Assembly: GCA_027605045.1 (NCBI GenBank)
Contig: JAQFWX010000009.1
Span: 806,001-870,000, forward strand
Origin: Phallus indusiatus
Taxonomy: Eukaryota; Basidiomycota; Agaricomycetes; Phallales; Phallaceae
DNA: 64,000 nucleotides
Direction: 5' to 3'
Shown piece after piece: positions 49,531 to 61,300 of this stretch. How positions within the stretch are numbered: position 1 is the stretch's first letter; every line of letters starts with the position of its first letter. The notes under the pieces were generated by a model. That model worked only from the letters and a program-made list of their open reading frames with translations, did not search any database and was not told the DNA's origin. Made by a program: the position numbers and the translations under genes.

Positions 49531-50680
49531 CAAAATATTAGATAAGCTTTGTTCAAAGCACCTAGTCGCAAACTAATTCAAGGCCACTCGTTAATTAATT
49601 ATTATAGTATTTAATGGTTTGGGTGTGTTAACTATTTCCATATACTCTAAATGATCAAGTAACTTAGAGTTCATAAAATAGGAATGGTTGATCAATTTAT
49701 ATCAACGATCAATTTCTCAGCCAGCATAGGTTATACTTCGCCACCACAACTGCTACAGCAGCCACTCGAGCCCAAGGGCAACCTATTTCTACCTCCTTGT
49801 GTTGTGATCTGGGGTCAGTCAGGACACTTGGAAGGGTCCATTCACTGCGATTGGATTATGGATAGGCTAGCCTGAGCGCAAGGGGGTAGCTAGTGGCTGG
49901 TGGAGGCAGGTAGGCAAGCATTGGGGGAAGATGGCGGGGAATTCAAAGTATATACGGCATGTATATACATAACTGCAACTATCTTACATTTTTTAGATCC
50001 CAAATATACACGAAAACGACCCCTCTGAACACCCTAAGATACCTGCTGCCCCCCTGCGCGATGCCTGGCAAACTGGACAGCACAGCCACTCTCTAGACCG
50101 CGATTTTGAAGGCCAAATACTGCTTCAAAACAAGCTGGTGACTGTGCTGTTTTTCGCGCAGCATAACGCTGCGATTTAACCTCAAAAAAACACTTCGTGA
50201 GATTTGCGCGGCAGCGTGCCGCGTCAGCGCGGGAGGCTGCGCGGTAAATTCTCAAGGCCCGAAAAGAACCCATGGTGCCAACTAACCATGGTTGTCCTTA
50301 ATGCAAGACTCCTCAAGAGTCAAATCCTGGACGCCTAATGAATCCCAGCATCGCCGGGCAACGTTTTGACCCAGGTTCTCAATTCTTTTTCTTTTATCAA
50401 ACCAGATGACGGTATGTACACATATCAATACAAAAGTGCCAACATTTTTAATAATAAAACCCATCTTGTGGAAATTTAATCAAACAGAAACATAAAACAG
50501 AACAGCATGCCACACTACCAGAATGGAAGCAATCTGCCAAAATCAGGAAGGTTCGCTCAGACAGTTCGAGCCAGGCTATAGTACACCGCGCTGCCAGGCT
50601 CTCCTTCCTGGAAAATATCAGAAGGAAAAAAAAAGGGAAAGCGAAAACTTCAAACCCCGCAAAGTCAAATGATAGTCGTA

Positions 50681-51539
50681 TCATATCAGAATATCACATC
50701 TTGGACAACCTCCACATGATGTGCCACACATCCGCCCGTCAATCGCAGGAACCTTGGACCATTCTTGCTTTGAAGCCGTCTCATCCCAATCGTCTTCCAC
50801 CACCGTCGAGCATGTCGAACTGCGATCATCAACGTCTTCCTCTGTCCACGACAAACTGAAGGCCTTATTTTCGTCCCGTGAGATCATCAACAAATCGTCA
50901 TATGCCTTATTCGATCCAAGAATATATCGCAACATCAAATCATGATTCTCCAACCATGTGTACGGCGGCAAAGCTCTCGTCCACTCTAATTCTCCCAAAT
51001 CGTCCTCCCCCATTCTACAAGTCAACACCAGCATTCCAGGAGCAATACACTGCAGCATGTAAAAAATGTCAGAAACAGGCTTCGGACCTCCAATATAAAT
51101 ATCTTTCGGATCTGTCGACGATCGGTGTGTCTCATTAGCGAAAATCCCGTTTTCGAATTGCTTTTTCCATTCCGAGTACTCCGATAGGTTCAGGAACGGA
51201 TAGAACGTGTGCGGAAGGGTAAACCGGTTGATAAATCCAGCTTTGGTCATGGAAAGGAGCAACTGAACAACCAAACAAAAAATGCCCAATTCGTTAATCA
51301 CGACAGCCCGGGTCCTAACATTATAGTCCAAAACGATCACTCACTTGTCTACTACCAAAATCAATCTCCTTCCAATTATGCTCCTGCACCAGAACCTTGA
51401 TCCGCTCAGTGAGAAATCTGTACGCCCTTTGATATGCCTCATCCAGCTCTCCGTCTTCCATTAAATTCAGTGTAGTCCGATGTGCCCAGAAAACCCGGTT
51501 ATCCGGATTGAACTGTATCCGTACGCCATCATGCCCCAT
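50681..51539 (-). CDS. Unrecognised conserved-looking protein
   Basis: Two exons (51345-51539 and 50681-51262; intron 51263-51344) give 258 residues. The ATG at 51537-51539 (MGHDGVRIQFNPDNRVFWAH) was chosen because the upstream in-frame extension begins at a non-ATG codon. The N-terminal half is helical (ELDEAYQRAYRFLTERIKVL); the middle is mixed (GFINRFTLPHTFYPFLNLSE, GELEWTRALPPYTWLENHDL). An acidic, Ser-rich linker precedes a Cys-rich end CGTSCGGCPRC. I do not recognise the family. The clean splice and absence of stops argue for a real, probably lineage-restricted gene. It starts about 420 bp from the right end of the repeat-filled element. Confidence 0.65.
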
Positions 51540-54500
51540 CGTCACTGCCGTCTCTGTAGTTGTCTTTTGATCCCACTTCTCCGATGTCCCCAGATTTTCG
51601 GATTGGCTCAGATTCAAAGATTGAGACAAGCAGTGAGAAAACAAACGATGATTATAAAACAGTTTGGAAGATTTTGGACGGGGTAAAATAGATCAACAAG
51701 ATTTTGGGAAAAAAAAACGATCCTGATAGCTAGATCGAGGTCGAAGATCGGGGAATGACAATGGCGGGTGGCAATGGATGAATCTACGTATTCAGGCTAG
51801 CCACGATATTTAGTGACGTATTGAAGAGTTACGGTGCGGGGAAAGACAATAGAAACACTTCAAAGGAGCAGAAGAAGTAGATAAAAGAAGTAGAGGCTAG
51901 GCTGAACAGACAAGACGTTTCAAGCTGACTCGGGCGTTCCTCCTTCATTCATACGCCTCACCTCGCTTCATAAATGTTAAGAAAAAAAATTAAATAAAAA
52001 CTAAGGTTTGACCCCGATGACTCGTTTTTCCTACGGACTTTCCCCCTATTGGGCCTAAAACGCACCGAAGATGCATGCATGTACATGTCTTTTACAATGC
52101 CAGTGCCAGGCCGGCCCAATGCGCGCAGCCCGCATGACCCGCGGAGACGTCTCCCCACCCCGAAATATCGCCTAAATTTTGGGGAACCTTACGTGCGTGA
52201 TCCGCTTCGCATATTACTCTCGCGCGACTGAATACTGGGCTGGTAAAAAAGGACCATAGGCTAATATTATGTACATTAGAACAAAACCTTGAACGAATGA
52301 ATGTGAATCTTCCCACGTGTTTTATTATATGTACTACAAGCAAGGTTCTGTCACTTGATGTATCAAAACTTAATAAACGTTAATAGGACAGTTTGGGAGC
52401 CTCGCGGTACCGGCGTTGGTTCGCTCATTTGGGGGCTAGTAACCATGCTCATTTACATAAGTCACATCTCAACGAGAGAAACAAACCGATCATGCCAGAC
52501 CAAGATTTTACATAACAACTGAACATTCTTCATTATTCTTCAGTTCTTTTTCTAGAAAGTTCACAATACAGCGATCTAACTTCAACAATGCTGTCAAATC
52601 TTAGGTATGCATGAGTACGTAACAGCAAAAGATCTGACTGGCTGATTAGATGTGAAGTGCACGCAAGGTTGTTCAGTGCGACTAGGCTAGTCACCGCTTT
52701 GTACGTTTAAGAGCAGCATATATGCACCCGTAATTACAAGTCATGAGTTCTCGTATTAAGGGTTCATATGTACATATAAGCCAACTTTCTAGAAATTTCT
52801 TTATGAAAGGGATGTGAAGTAATAATGCGCTCTAAACTTCACCTTCGTCGCGATTAAGGGGGTGTGCTCGGCAGCGTTTCATCTGACTCTTGCTGAGTCT
52901 AAACAATACTAGACGTTTCTACAGCAACTTCCTTCATTACGGACCCAAATTTCGCATTCGGCCGTGCGTTTTTAGTAAATACCTTGGATTTCACAACGCT
53001 CTCGCCACCAGCTCTCATACTACGTCGAAGTAAGTCGACCTTCCCCAATTCTCACAACAGCATTTCGAGTTATGTATACCGAACCGGCAGGGTTCCTATT
53101 ACAAATACAGCCAACAACCGCAGAACAACTTGATGATCGCCTGTGGCATTCTCCTCGGATGTTTTTGGAAGTACTCTCACGAAATAGTGGTGTTTCCTGA
53201 TCCTAAGATAGGGAACGCGAAACGGAAACTTAAAATGGCGGACGTTCCTATGAGCCTAAGAGTATAATCCCCGGGACACGAAGAGGGATCGTCATCATTT
53301 TTACTGGAGAGGTTCTTTGAAAGGCTCTTTCTGACGTCGACTTCTATTACCCAGCCACAGACTTGGCAGTGTTCAAATACCTGCGATGCGGCTTGCGCTA
53401 TTTATGTATACTCAAACACGCAACCTAAATCTCAATAAACCACAGAACATGTATACGTATGAGCTTGAACCACTTACGTCCGAGATTCATGTCTCTCCAG
53501 GATGTGTATTGAATTGAGGCGTCTGGTCGTACGATGAGTTCTCTCAGGAAGGCCCAGGTCAAACTTCTTGTCGAACCACCTTCTCAATATTACGCGTCAT
53601 AGAGAGCCTCCCTTGTAATTGTATCTGACATACTTGGTAACAAATTAAAGGAACACCTTTCCCCATATGAACCTTATACATTCAGATTGATAACGACATC
53701 AAATCGTCAAAGTATAACTTAAAGTGGTCGCCTTCTTTTATGTGAGGAGGATGCGATACGATGGTACGTACCGGTCAGGGTGCCAGTGCAACATCCCATA
53801 TGTCAGAGCTTAAGTTATGTAACGGAGAGGATGCACATACCCCAAATGTGCCTGCGTGATGAAATCTTCAACACAGCAAATCGGAGAAATAACCAAGCAG
53901 ATACTGACGATAAAGTTTTATTTTTTGGTTTTAGTCTTTGGTTTTGACCGTGGATACTACAGATCTTCGTTAAGCTCGCAACTTGACTGGCTCACAGATG
54001 GAACGGCCGGAGCATGAAACGTCCCTGGCACATCAGATCAAAAGAAGTCACTCGTTATTGATACTGAATATATGAATTTGAAGTTTGCTGAAGTACGCGC
54101 TGAAGATTTTCATGACATGTCTTCCGTCTTCTTAATGACATCGTCGTTGATTATCTTAAATAAAATCGTCATAGAATAATTGGAGTGCCCATTGACTTTT
54201 TTTTTCAAAGATTGCCGGAAGTGCCACTGATTTTGAGAAGAATTGGATTTTATATATTCCTAGCAAATTCGAAACGCGCCATGGATGAAACAATTTGAAA
54301 TGGGCATGTGGGCCGATGATTAATCCACATTGTAAATATTCTTGATGATTCAGAACTTGTAAATCATAGGGAATGTCAATTAGCGGCAATCATAATGCAT
54401 AACCTATGTGGCGTTATTTACCTATACATGAGGCTCGAACAGGAGTCCCTTCCGTTTCCTTCCGCGTCGAGCGTAAGACGTCCTGAAGAATAAACCGCGC

Positions 54501-54595
54501 GCTGGCATTGCCAGCAAAAGGTCAATGTATAAAAAGCACAAAAAAATAACAACAAAACTCCGCTGTAAAATACTTTGCAGTAGATCTAATTTTCA
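51540..54595. other. No supported gene (3 kb intergenic)
   Basis: The longest gene-free stretch. Small frames (51958-52343 on both strands, 54156-54389 -) carry no recognised domain. I see no tandem or inverted repeat. It may be old decayed transposon or a non-coding transcription unit; neither can be shown. Confidence 0.5.
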
Positions 54596-56485
54596 TTACA
54601 TGTAAGGCGTTTCGTCCATATCGTCCAAGAACCAATTCGCCTCAACCTTAGCCCGGACTTCCTTCTCCGGGATCGCGGTCAACACCTTCGCCTTCATCAG
54701 CCCAGCAAGCTCAGAGGCCCTTTCGTAGTTTTCGTTGAAAACCCAAGTCTCCACGGTCTCAAACCCAATAATGCTGCGGCACCTCTCAAAATTCTCGTCA
54801 GCTATTTTCAACCTTGCGCTCAGTTCTTTTGTCTGGCGTATGTCCTCGGGTTCAAACGCGATTGGACACGGCACATCTCCTTTCTCCCCTACACGACTCT
54901 TTTTCCACCAAATTTCTGCTGCCGCTATTAAAAAGGCCTTCAGCTCGTGAGTTTCACCTTCCCAGGGCCAACCGGCTCGGTCGAACAGGTCGCTCATGAA
55001 CATAGACCCAGGGTCGGTCAACGCATCATGATGAAGCTTATTGTACTCCTCCGTGCTCTTGACGTAGTAAAAGTGGACGAGACGGCGGACATGGAGTTCC
55101 ATAACAACACTCCGTTCAGATCGATCCAGCTCTTTTAAATTTTCCGGCAACGAGGGCGAGATGAGAGCCTCGGAAACTGGGTCACCGTAGTTCTGCAAGC
55201 CATCCGGTATACCGGCGAGGAGAAACGCGGGTAGGATCGAAGCGTGTTGCCAGTCAAGCAGTCCCACAATTTTCACCCCGTGAGACTCGGAGTTTGACGA
55301 CTCCGACACGATAATGTTGCTCATCTGGAGATAGGGATGGCGGATACAGAACTGATGAAGAGCTGTATTCTTGGGGACGAGCGAGGACGCGATGAGAAGG
55401 TAGCGTTTAAGATTCTGGACGTGGTCCAACGGGGACTGTTCCTTGTAATCGTAAGACTCTCTTCTTTCACGTTGAAATGGTAGCAGCGGTCGACCAAACT
55501 GTTTCAGATACTCCAGTTCTTTGAGAGCTGGTGCCATGAGCGCTGCTTCCACGCTTTCGTCTAAAATGTATTCCAGAAATAAGTTCTCAGAGCAAAAAGA
55601 AAAGAAAAGGAACGTACACGGTCCCCTATTTACGTCGAGCTGCGATCTCCTCCCATACCACATAATCACCCTAACATCTGGACCGACACAGAACCGCTTG
55701 TCATTGAGCGGGATGCCCGTTTTCTTTGTCACCTTCTCCAAATCGGCGGTGTAGTAGAGGCTTCCACCAGCCGGGAAAGAAATCGACATCATGCGAGACT
55801 CGAGTTGAGTAAGCTGACTTAAAACCGAGTGGATATCCTCTTTCGTCAGCCACATGTCGCTGAGCTTCGTACCTCTTATAAACTCCATAAATATATATTC
55901 TGTCTTCGCGGAATTGTCCGAGAAGGGAGAGTAATTGTAAACTTCGGGAACAGGAAACCCAGAGGAACGAAGGAAGCGCATTGTGGCCACTTCACTGGCG
56001 ATAGCATAAAACTTGGGGGGTGTAACGAGGTATGGGATGCGGGCTACCATTTCAAAGCCGTCATGCATGGTAATAAGAAAAGTCCGATTACATCCACCCT
56101 CTGCGAGTTTCGTGAAGGTGGCGATGTCTTGAGGACTCCGACCAACAGACTGCGCCGCAAGTCGACAAAGCTCGTTAACGTCGAACTCACGTTTGCGCTC
56201 TTCGAGGCGAAGATCATTGTTGACGCTGGATATGAAATATTACCAGTTAGATATATTAGACCACTGGAAGAAAAGTGAAAGACATTACAGCCAGCGTCCC
56301 GATGAATAATTGAAGTGATCATCAAGAGAGTTGATAGGATAATTTGACGCAGTGCTTGAACTTGAAAATGAACGAGGTAGTAGCTGCCGGCAAGTCCGAG
56401 TAGAGTTAAACGGTAAATTCAGCGAGCAGAAAGTACGCAGATGGCGCACTGGAAGTAAAGGGAAAACGAGCCTCGCACAGCGCAT
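54596..56485 (-). CDS. AIM9-like mitochondrial phosphotransferase (APH/kinase fold)
   Basis: Resembles Altered Inheritance of Mitochondria protein 9, an APH-type protein-kinase-like fold imported into mitochondria; substrate unknown. Three exons (56289-56485, 55618-56225, 54596-55560) give 589 residues. The N-terminus MRCARLVFPLLPVRHLRTF is Arg-rich and amphipathic, a mitochondrial presequence, followed by NYSSGRWLVNNDLRLEERK. Fold motifs: KLAEGGCNRTFLIT (Gly loop), FEMVARIPY (beta-3 Arg/Lys region), EVATMRFLRSSGFPVPEVY, YIFMEFIRGTKLSDMW, then HPYLQMSNIIV where the catalytic HPD would be, and GLLDWQHASILP (metal-site Asp kept). The usual HPD Asp is Tyr (TAT codon), so this copy may be catalytically impaired. 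The second intron (57 nt) has no in-frame stop. Confidence 0.88.
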
Positions 56486-56936
56486 GTAAACAGTGAAGAC
56501 GTATCATGTAGCTTTGTAGAAGAGCGACAGACAAGAGAAGATTTTTTTATTACATAATTTAATTCTTAGTCACCCCTTCACTTTTAAGCGCTGTGCTATA
56601 TACGTAACATACAAACATAGCCACTAGTAGGTAGAGTCCTGTAGAGTCCTTTTCTATGGAAATCAACATGGTTGCCTGTTATATGTACGCATACGGTACA
56701 TGCACGATTTGTTTCATTGAAAGTTGAAACTCAAGTGCGCTTCGACTCTTTTGAGTGTCCATTCTTTTCGAGTTCTCAAATACGTGACATTTATCAACTT
56801 GAGAATTTAGACTTCAAGCGAGCAGGGTGTAGTCGATGGAAATACAAGTACATAAATTGGTGTGGTAACTAACAGAGCATTATTGAGAAAGCGGTAAGTG
56901 AGATTAGGGGAGAAGACACTTCACGATCATCGGGAA

Positions 56937-57693
56937 TCCTTGAGATCCTCTCTGCTAGCCTCAAGGGCCTCCTTAAATTCCTCCATAGTCGCGTCTTTAT
57001 TAACTAAAATTGTCGCCATAACTGCATCAGTGCACTTGTCTTGCTGGCTCGGTCCACCATGGTTTGCCGGTTCAAGCGTAAATATAGGGACGTAGCAGCC
57101 GTAACAAATACTCTCTTGGTAACCACTTTGTCGTAATCAAACCAAATGCCGAATCTTTCCTGTTCAGCGGACGTCTTGGGGTAAACGGTTTTGCCTCGTC
57201 CTGCAACCGGGTTGGCGAACTTCTGTCAGGTGCTGCCTGTCATGACGTGGGTGATGAATGATCTTATTACTTTATCGGCCATCTAGTATATTCAACGTTA
57301 GCCAACATTATGTTGATGGGATGGGATCGTGGATTCAAGAGAGAAAACGTACTTGAACGTCACAAGATAAGGGTTCATACACCGGCCCTTGAAGCTTGAA
57401 CAGTCTGGAGTACTATCAGTAGGCATTAGCCGACATTGTCTCCTACTCGGTAGAGAATCGTGAGACGTACACAAAGACGAGGCAATTAAAGTCCTGGTTA
57501 GAGAAGGATCGTAGCTTAATCCATAGACCGATAGTAGCCCTACCCTTCGAAGGGAGTTTTATCTTCCCCAGACAGGCCACATTCAAGTATAATTGAAGAA
57601 ATACCTTATTACTTAGAGCATCTTGCTGCAAAGGTAGTAACTCGAAAGTGGTGTCATGTTATAATCCTCGGAATTTTGGAAGTTGCTCGCCAT
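56937..57693 (-). pseudogene. Decayed multi-exon gene of unknown family
   Basis: A minus-strand gene can be followed from an ATG at 57691-57693 (MASNFQNSEDYNMTP) through exon-like blocks GRATIGLWIKLRSFSNQDF, YSRLFKLQGPVYEPLSCDVQ, GRGKTVYPKTSAEQERFGIW and ATILVNKDATMEEFKEALEA to a TGA at 56937-56939, with good GT...AG introns between blocks. Three lesions: a 1-base shift between the start and the second block, an in-frame TGA (sense TGST*QKF), and a shift in an AGAGAG tract after the WFDYDKVV codons. I do not recognise the family. The still readable blocks suggest recent loss. Confidence 0.6.
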
Positions 57694-58300
57694 CGTGCTG
57701 TACTGAGGTCGACAAATAATTTCGTCGTGAATGGTTTTCAAAACCGAAGGGATAAAGATAATCTTTAAGTTGAAGTATTAACACGTGGGGTATCGCAAAA
57801 ACTGACCTTCAGGGCACAAATATGGTTGATGCTTTTGTTGGGATTGGTATGGAGAATGGAGATGTAGGATAGAGCGACACGAGATAGTGGAGACAAACCG
57901 CTCAATTTTCAAAGTCTTTAGTACTATGCGTAGTCCGACTTGAATCCGACGCTACAAATTCCAACACCAATATATCAGAGAGAAGACAGGAATTGTCACC
58001 TTCATCTATCTAACACAATATTGAATATACCTTGTCATTTTTCAAGAAACAGAAGTCCTTTGACCGATCATTCCCTCGCGGCTTCGGAATGCTGCTTGAT
58101 TTGCCGGAGAAGTCTGTCTCCATAAATACTTCAAACATATATACAAAAATAAAGAGAAAAACATTCAAAGTGCTACCTATCCAAGTCCATTGACACTTTC
58201 TTGACTATTAATCTATTTGTTTATGATGGACGTCTTTGGCCAAAACTCTTTTTTATCCGTTGGATTATGGATTTATGAGAATTTTCACACTGTGGATATA
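57694..58300. other. Intergenic region
   Basis: Between the pseudogene and DUF6535 copy 2. No gene or repeat that I can support. Confidence 0.5.
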
Positions 58301-61300
58301 TTACATTATTATGTTATTCAAATTGAACATTAGGAAAATTACCTCGTTTGCAATAGCACGCTCTTCAATATCAAGATTCTTGTCCGTTGCATGCTCAGGC
58401 ATGGAATTTGCCGTGAAGGACTCGGCTTGTAAATGGGACATATTCATAATCCTTTCGAACTCGCGTGCGGACTTTTCAAGCGCTAAACGCATGTGCGAGT
58501 CTTCGGAAGATCGTACCTGGTCAGTCATAGCGGCATGAAGATCCATTAACCTCTCTTGGTCGACCTTCGATTTGATGGCAAGAAGAAATTTTTTTACATC
58601 CATTTCCCGAAACACCAGGAGCCTCCAGACTTGAACAAGCACAGACGAGCTATAGAGAATGTTGAACAAAGGCGCCTCCGGCTTCACGTATTTGAAGAGA
58701 CCCATGAGATTCGGGTAGAGCATGTGTGTTCTTGCGCCAAGGGAGTTGTAACAATTCCCCAAATTTCGAAAACAATTCGAGAGATTATGTACTGCGTTCG
58801 GATCGTTCAAAAGGGTAGTACACAGACTATCGCGATTCTGTGGCATGAACAACAGTGTGAATATGGGTGTTGTGTACAACAAGAGACCGATATCAAGATC
58901 GCGGGAACACCATCCATATACGGACGCAAGGTCGTGGCTCTCCGCGAAGCGAAAGCAGTTAACCATGTCGGCGCCTACGTAGTCCCAAATATTGTCCAGA
59001 CGCAATGCTGCCATAGTTCTGACACCGTGGGTCATGGACTCACTCCAAAAAGCATCCACGCAGAAAACGTCTCTGAAGAAGGTAAAGTAGTTTTCAGGAA
59101 AAACGATTCGATTAGGAGAATTAGTCCTAATCCTGAAGTTGCGAAACACCCGAAGCAAGGCATCTCCCCTCCGTGCCTTATCAAGAACGAGAGGTTGATC
59201 GGATGTAAGGTTATGGTAGATGGCGATGAGCAAAAGGTAACGTGTTTCAAAAGCCTTTTCTGGGGAATAATCAGTTTCGGTATCATCGAAAAAATAACGG
59301 AAAAGGTAATCGAATTTCCACCATCCCAATTCTGTATTATGGAAGGATATGACACGCGTGGTGCATGCAGACTTCCAATCAAATAAGCCATTTTGCCCAT
59401 GGATAAGTATATGCGCTGCTACTGTAGCATTCCGTGGGACCTTCTTTAAAAAATGCCGCCACATAACCAGCGGGAGTTTGAGATCATGGTTGAGGACATC
59501 CGTCATGATTTGACGATAATTTCCGCCCAGTACATTGTTGGCAATTCGGGAATAGCTTTGATACTCCGTATCTTCTAGTTGGCTTTCGTCCACATTGGTA
59601 ATGGATCGGAATAAACGCCAGTGCTTGTCCCCAATAGTCTGAATATCCAAGCACAGTCCATAGCGCAAATCCGACATATTCGTTTCGCTGACATCCAAAG
59701 TCCTCAAGATATCTTCACAAAAATGGAACCCAAATTCCTGACCGATACTTGGGTGCACAGCTATACACCGTGCGATAATTCGATGAACACTCCTGTTGGG
59801 TGAAATGGTGTAAAGTCGATCGAGTGCCTCGAAATCAAGGAGAGCCATATTTTCTGTCGCTCTCTTTATACTCTCTTCTCTCCAATTCGTAGATTTGGGT
59901 AATTCCTGGGCGAAAATTGTGTCTCGTAACTTTTGCAAGCCACGACAAGCGACGCCAGCTAGCTCGGATATAGAGGAGAATGCGTGTCGAACAGCATTGG
60001 AAATGTGACGAAGGAGACGATGAATATGGTGTAAGGCTCTAGGTCTTCCTACCACCCAAGTGACATTTCTCAAAGCCATGCTGGCACGGCGAAAAATTGT
60101 TCGTAATGAAAAGAAAAGAACACCAACGTAAGGCCTACAAAATTACTTTACGGAGAGCCGCTCGGCAAGTGCAGTCCGGAACGCACTGAGGCGTTAAGGA
60201 GCCCGTATAAGTCGAGGACGACGATTGGCGGTCGCATAGACTAAGACCCAAAAGTTTGGTCCAGAATAGAAACCCAACGAAAGCGGTTTGATTGGCTGGG
60301 AAATAGGCAGACAAAGAAGTACCGGCACTTTAAAATCCTCAACCTCCAGGCTTTATGGATTATGGTATTTGCCAGAAGCAAAAAGTCGATTATGAAAATT
60401 ATGTAATTACAAAAAGAGGAAAAGTCCCGATACATAGGGCACGGCCCTCAGGGACTCATTAGACACACACACACACACACACACACCAACGTAAATCGTC
60501 AAGGAAGTCGTATAAGGACACTCCGGATATCGAATCGGCAATATCACGGAAACGAAATATAGAAGATATGTGATACCCGTAATCATGAAGATGATCCAAG
60601 CGACATGACCATCCAGTGGAAACAATAGTATGATAATGCCCGTAAGAAAAAAGCCGACGGCAAGGTGCAAGAGAATAGGGAGGAGATCGACTATGGCCCC
60701 GACTTTCCATAACTCGAACCCGTTAAACCGCAACTGTCTAGCCCTCGCTTTTTCGTGAGCGGTCCCCGTGATAGAAGACAAATAATAATAAAGCCATTGT
60801 TTGGAGAGGACGGCAAATAGGGCGGTAGACAATGTAATTGCTAAACTAGTAAACCACAGACCGTTCACCAAGAACGCGTTCGTCGACGGCGAGAATGGCG
60901 AAACTGGTGTCAACGTTGATCTGGGAATGCTATTGATTGGTGTTCCATCAGATTGTGCTCGTAATATCTGGGCTATTTCGAATAATAAAGACGCAGAGAC
61001 TTGAGTATTATCTTTCTGAAGACTTTGAGAGGCCTGCGAGACGAATGTCGTAATAACGCCGGAAAAGAGACCAGCCTAACATGCTAATATCAGCAAAACA
61101 TCTTATGCAAAAAACACAATTTCCCCCACAAAAACAAGGAGAACGTCTGCCGTCTCTTTCCATCCATCTACCTTCTCGCGATCAAAAATTTCGGCTTCAT
61201 CAAGGTAGGTCAGCCAGACACGAGCGTCTCCGGCCGCTTCTTTCCCCGGTGGATCTCTTGGGTATTTTTGCTCGTAATCATATCGATTATTTGCTGAAAG

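Larger units (their letters stand above)
48439..50260. mobile_element. Inverted-repeat-bounded non-autonomous element
   Basis: A GC-rich left arm (48439-48494) and right arm (50205-50260) are inverted copies, about 80% identical over 56 bp, sharing an exact core CGCGCAGCCTCCCGCGCT. Immediately outside each arm, in direct orientation, stands CCGAAAAGAAC (48428-48438 and 50259-50269), a candidate 10-11 bp target-site duplication. The interior is AT-rich and holds three minisatellite blocks with related spacers. No transposase frame is present, so it would need a partner in trans. The exact outer ends are uncertain by a few bases because the right direct repeat overlaps the arm by 2 bp. Confidence 0.6.

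Noticed and set aside
58556..59386. 276-codon plus-strand ORF
   Set aside because: Antisense to the large last exon of DUF6535 copy 2, which has family motifs; the plus frame has none.
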